Shown piece by piece: positions 62,044 to 64,000 of a DNA stretch of 64,000 nucleotides (its first letter is position 1; each line of letters starts with the position of its first letter). Location of the stretch: positions 1 through 64,000 of the forward strand of contig CAVOPT010000007.1 of assembly GCA_963698165.1 (NCBI GenBank), given 5' to 3'. Source of the stretch: JAAYUJ01 sp963698165. Lineage in GTDB: Bacteria; Desulfobacterota; Syntrophobacteria; Syntrophobacterales; Syntrophobacteraceae. Position numbers and translations under genes: made by a program. Below the pieces are notes generated by a model. The model made no database searches, was not told where the DNA came from, and saw nothing but the letters and a program-made list of their open reading frames with translations.

Positions 62044-63677
62044 CAGACCTCCCACTCCTCCCATTGGTCCACCCGATCCTCAGGAGGTGAGTTTGGGGAG
62101 TTTGAGGAGTTTTGCCCAGCCGGCTGACCTTTTTTCTCACCCTCTCCATTGCCGTTTACACCATCGCCGTTGAAGTCGAAGTAAGACCCCCACTCTTCGG
62201 TGGGCGGTCTACACAGACTCCCCAAACTCACATTGGCCTGTTGGGTACCCTTCTCATGGCCGTCCACCTCAACCACGCGCCACTTGGCACAATGACCGCG
62301 GTTTCCGACGGCTTCGAGGCGTTTCCCCCGTTCGATTCTCATCTTGTACTTCTGGAGCCGGTTTCCGAACCGTCGGGTGTTAACCTTTTTCCCCTGAGTG
62401 CCGGCGATCTCTTCAACGCATTCCTTTAAGGCATTGGCGGCTTGATCCTCCGGATCCCCTTCGATTTGTTTGTTGATATCGTTGACCGTAACCGGAGTCC
62501 GTCCGAAGATGGCGCACCAGGATTCAAGAAGGATGCTCAGCTGTTGGCGAATCGGGTCGGTGGCTTCGATGCGCTCTCTTGAGAGGCACGGGTCTGCACA
62601 CCCCACCCAAACGAGCGCAGATTTGACCCAGTGCGACCACTGTTCGAAACGACCAAACGGCTTAAGCCCAACATCCGGTCTTCCCGCCGCCTGATACCCA
62701 CGGAGAATGGTCAGTGCCGCCTGCACGAAAGTGGACCTTTTCTCCGGCACGAGGGCGTAAAGGTTCACTTTGAATTTGCGCTCCTCCGGCCTATCGGTCT
62801 GAGGATCGAGAAAACAGGGCAGGACCCGTGTGGTGAGATCGCCTACAAATGTGATGTTGTTCCCGGTGGCGAGCCAGGTGGTGCAGGTTGGAACGATGAT
62901 GTTCTTGCTGACTCCAAGGAGCCGGTCCTGATAGAACTCCTGGGTCAGAACACTGCACAGGCAGTCGCTGCCCCAGGGCTTTTCGATGTTGTCGACGCAA
63001 ATCACGGCATCCCCGCCGATCAAGGCTGCAAGAATCCGCTTCCTCTCCTCGTTGGAATCATCCACGTAAGGCATGACCGCTGCAGTTTTCCCTGTTGCGA
63101 TCATGGCGACGACGTCGGCCAGAAGGCTTTTCCCGGAGGCCATCTTGGGAGCCGAGAAGGCATGCAGGGGGGCACTCTTGATACTTCGGCGAACCAGCGA
63201 GGTGAGGATGGCCGAAAGGGCGACACTTGTGTCCTGAAGACCCGAAAAGGGAAAACCTTTTAGAAGATCAAGGAGCACTGCCAGTGACGCGCGGGCATGC
63301 TCCAATGTGGGATGGCTTTGAACGGGAGGGAATTCAACCCCACCCGGGTCGAACAGCAAGCCTGTTTTAAAATCGTAGCCGGGTTTATCAGGGACCGCTC
63401 CGTCCGGGCGAATCGTCGGTGCTTGGACGGTGGCAATGAGGGTCGGAACCTTCCAGCTTCCAACTCTTGCCAGATACGTTTGAGCGACTTTCGCCGGGGC
63501 ATCGGCCAGCACCCATGACTCACTTCGACGATCGAATCTCTCCCAGTATGCCGTCCGGGTGAGCTCCTCTACCAGCCATGGTCCCTCGATCATCACAAGG
63601 ACTAGCGCGCCGACATTTCGTTTGAGCCTCATTCCCCTCACCGTCGAGGCAGCAGTTCGGGCGGGTCTAACCAGCAT
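62043..63677 (-). CDS. Phage/ICE-type helicase, C-terminal part of a split primase-helicase
   Basis: 544 residues if started at the ATG at 63677. It matches the helicase half of mobile-element primase-helicases: GPWLVEELTRTAYWERFD, APTIRPDGAVPDKPGYD, the nucleotide-binding SAPKMASGKSLLADV, then DNIEKPWGSDCL and WLATGNNITFVGDLTTRVLP. Upstream in the same frame the sequence reads IYQRGS preceded by TAA (63696-63698), and beyond that comes the Toprim-like part. The ATG is therefore probably an internal Met of a once longer protein. Confidence 0.8.
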   Translation of the reverse strand: MLVRPARTAASTVRGMRLKRNVGALVLVMIEGPWLVEELTRTAYWERFDRRSESWVLADAPAKVAQTYLARVGSWKVPTLIATVQAPTIRPDGAVPDKPGYDFKTGLLFDPGGVEFPPVQSHPTLEHARASLAVLLDLLKGFPFSGLQDTSVALSAILTSLVRRSIKSAPLHAFSAPKMASGKSLLADVVAMIATGKTAAVMPYVDDSNEERKRILAALIGGDAVICVDNIEKPWGSDCLCSVLTQEFYQDRLLGVSKNIIVPTCTTWLATGNNITFVGDLTTRVLPCFLDPQTDRPEERKFKVNLYALVPEKRSTFVQAALTILRGYQAAGRPDVGLKPFGRFEQWSHWVKSALVWVGCADPCLSRERIEATDPIRQQLSILLESWCAIFGRTPVTVNDINKQIEGDPEDQAANALKECVEEIAGTQGKKVNTRRFGNRLQKYKMRIERGKRLEAVGNRGHCAKWRVVEVDGHEKGTQQANVSLGSLCRPPTEEWGSYFDFNGDGVNGNGEGEKKGQPAGQNSSNSPNSPPEDRVDQWEEWEV

Positions 63678-63695
63678 CGAGCCGCGCTGGTAGAT

Positions 63696-64000
63696 TTAAG
63701 TCTCGTGTTTCAGGATCGCCTGTTCGGCTTCATCCACAATGGATGGCAGTGAGCCCGCCTTGATTTGGATGGTCGGTTTCTCCGGTTGAAGCTCGATATC
63801 TGCGCCTTCGATAATCTCCCTTATCCTGGCCAAGGCCTCTTCCGTGTCATTTCCCTCCAGGAGCATGTCGTTAAAGTCCGTGGGCTTTTGGCTCAAATCC
63901 AGGAATTCAGGAATTGCCACTGCCCCACCGATGGAAACCGCCGCTTTCTTCGCCTTGAAGAGTCCCGGGTTGTTTTCGGTGAACTGGTCGTTGTCGGCAC
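63696..64000 (-). pseudogene. Toprim-like primase part, partial, upstream of an in-frame TAA
   Basis: Open from the window edge to the TAA at 63696-63698. It reads ADNDQFTENNPGLFKAKKAA and later PTDFNDMLLEGND, features of Toprim domains in element-encoded primases. The helicase half follows in the same frame after the TAA (KHET, stop, IYQRGS), so one nonsense change appears to have split a single gene. The N-terminus is outside the window. Confidence 0.65.

Larger units (their letters stand above)
61479..64000. mobile_element. Second tandem element, left end (continues past the window)
   Basis: Beyond the tRNA-Asp repeat lie, on the minus strand, an integrase C-terminal remnant and a phage/ICE-type primase-helicase. 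This layout (replication gene, integrase, att) is the end of another integrative element that used the same tRNA. Its other end is outside the window. Confidence 0.75.

Overview
The window looks like a chromosomal segment of a Gram-negative, anaerobic Desulfobacterota-type bacterium (syntrophic or sulfate-reducing; Syntrophobacter-like is my best guess, by inference). Supporting signs are a two-subunit 2-oxoacid:ferredoxin oxidoreductase, an acyl-CoA ligase next to EtfAB, type IV pilus and type II secretion parts, GEMM riboswitches of the kind abundant in that phylum, and a GC-rich core. Repeat families scattered through the intergenic DNA are also typical of these genomes.

Layout. (1) 0.5-5.6 kb, minus strand: a complete diversity-generating retroelement (DGR). 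In transcription order it has an HRDC-domain protein, an Avd-type four-helix protein, reverse transcriptase, template repeat (TR), a DUF4062 protein and a NACHT-FGE variable protein whose last 40 or so codons are the variable repeat (VR). TR and VR differ at 22 of 125 positions, and 19 of these are TR adenines, the DGR signature. The diversified protein is a STAND-type NTPase of the prokaryotic conflict (immunity) class. (2) 5.8-26 kb, mostly minus: a giant alpha-2-macroglobulin, a small zinc ribbon protein, PilP, a frameshifted membrane protein, lspA-ileS, groES-groEL with a CIRCE operator, and pilB-pilC-pilS. (3) 26-42 kb: a cysteine-rich PxxKW-type protein, oxidoreductase alpha/beta, FabH and a short-chain dehydrogenase lacking the usual YxxxK, a tRNA-modification-type methyltransferase, DUF1015 and DUF434 proteins, acyl-CoA ligase, EtfAB, a Fur-family regulator, MnmG and a radical SAM protein. 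(4) 42.4-50 kb, plus strand: GspG, tRNA-Leu(UAG), the protein quality-control run tig-clpP-clpX-lon, tRNA-Val(UAC) and tRNA-Asp(GUC).

(5) 49.9-61.5 kb is an integrated genomic island. It is bounded by a 54-bp direct repeat of the 3' half of tRNA-Asp, carries a tyrosine integrase next to the right end, and has paired 12-bp-period CCCCCACA sites at both ends that look like integrase arm sites. Inside are an orphan Flp pilin, two tandem cassettes each led by a c-di-GMP-I (GEMM) riboswitch followed by a secreted-protein gene (both broken), a Sel1-repeat protein, several decayed genes, a RepA-like protein with a lost Walker A motif, a cluster of TGTCA-type repeats, and an excisionase-like HTH gene whose Shine-Dalgarno lies inside a terminator-like hairpin. 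(6) 61.5 kb to the right edge: a second integrated element in tandem, with a chimeric integrase remnant and a primase-helicase interrupted by an in-frame TAA.

How they work together: the core genes are housekeeping (protein folding and degradation, tRNA charging and modification, envelope, fatty acid and electron-transfer metabolism). The two accessory regions of most interest are the DGR-diversified NACHT system and the riboswitch-bearing tRNA-Asp island.
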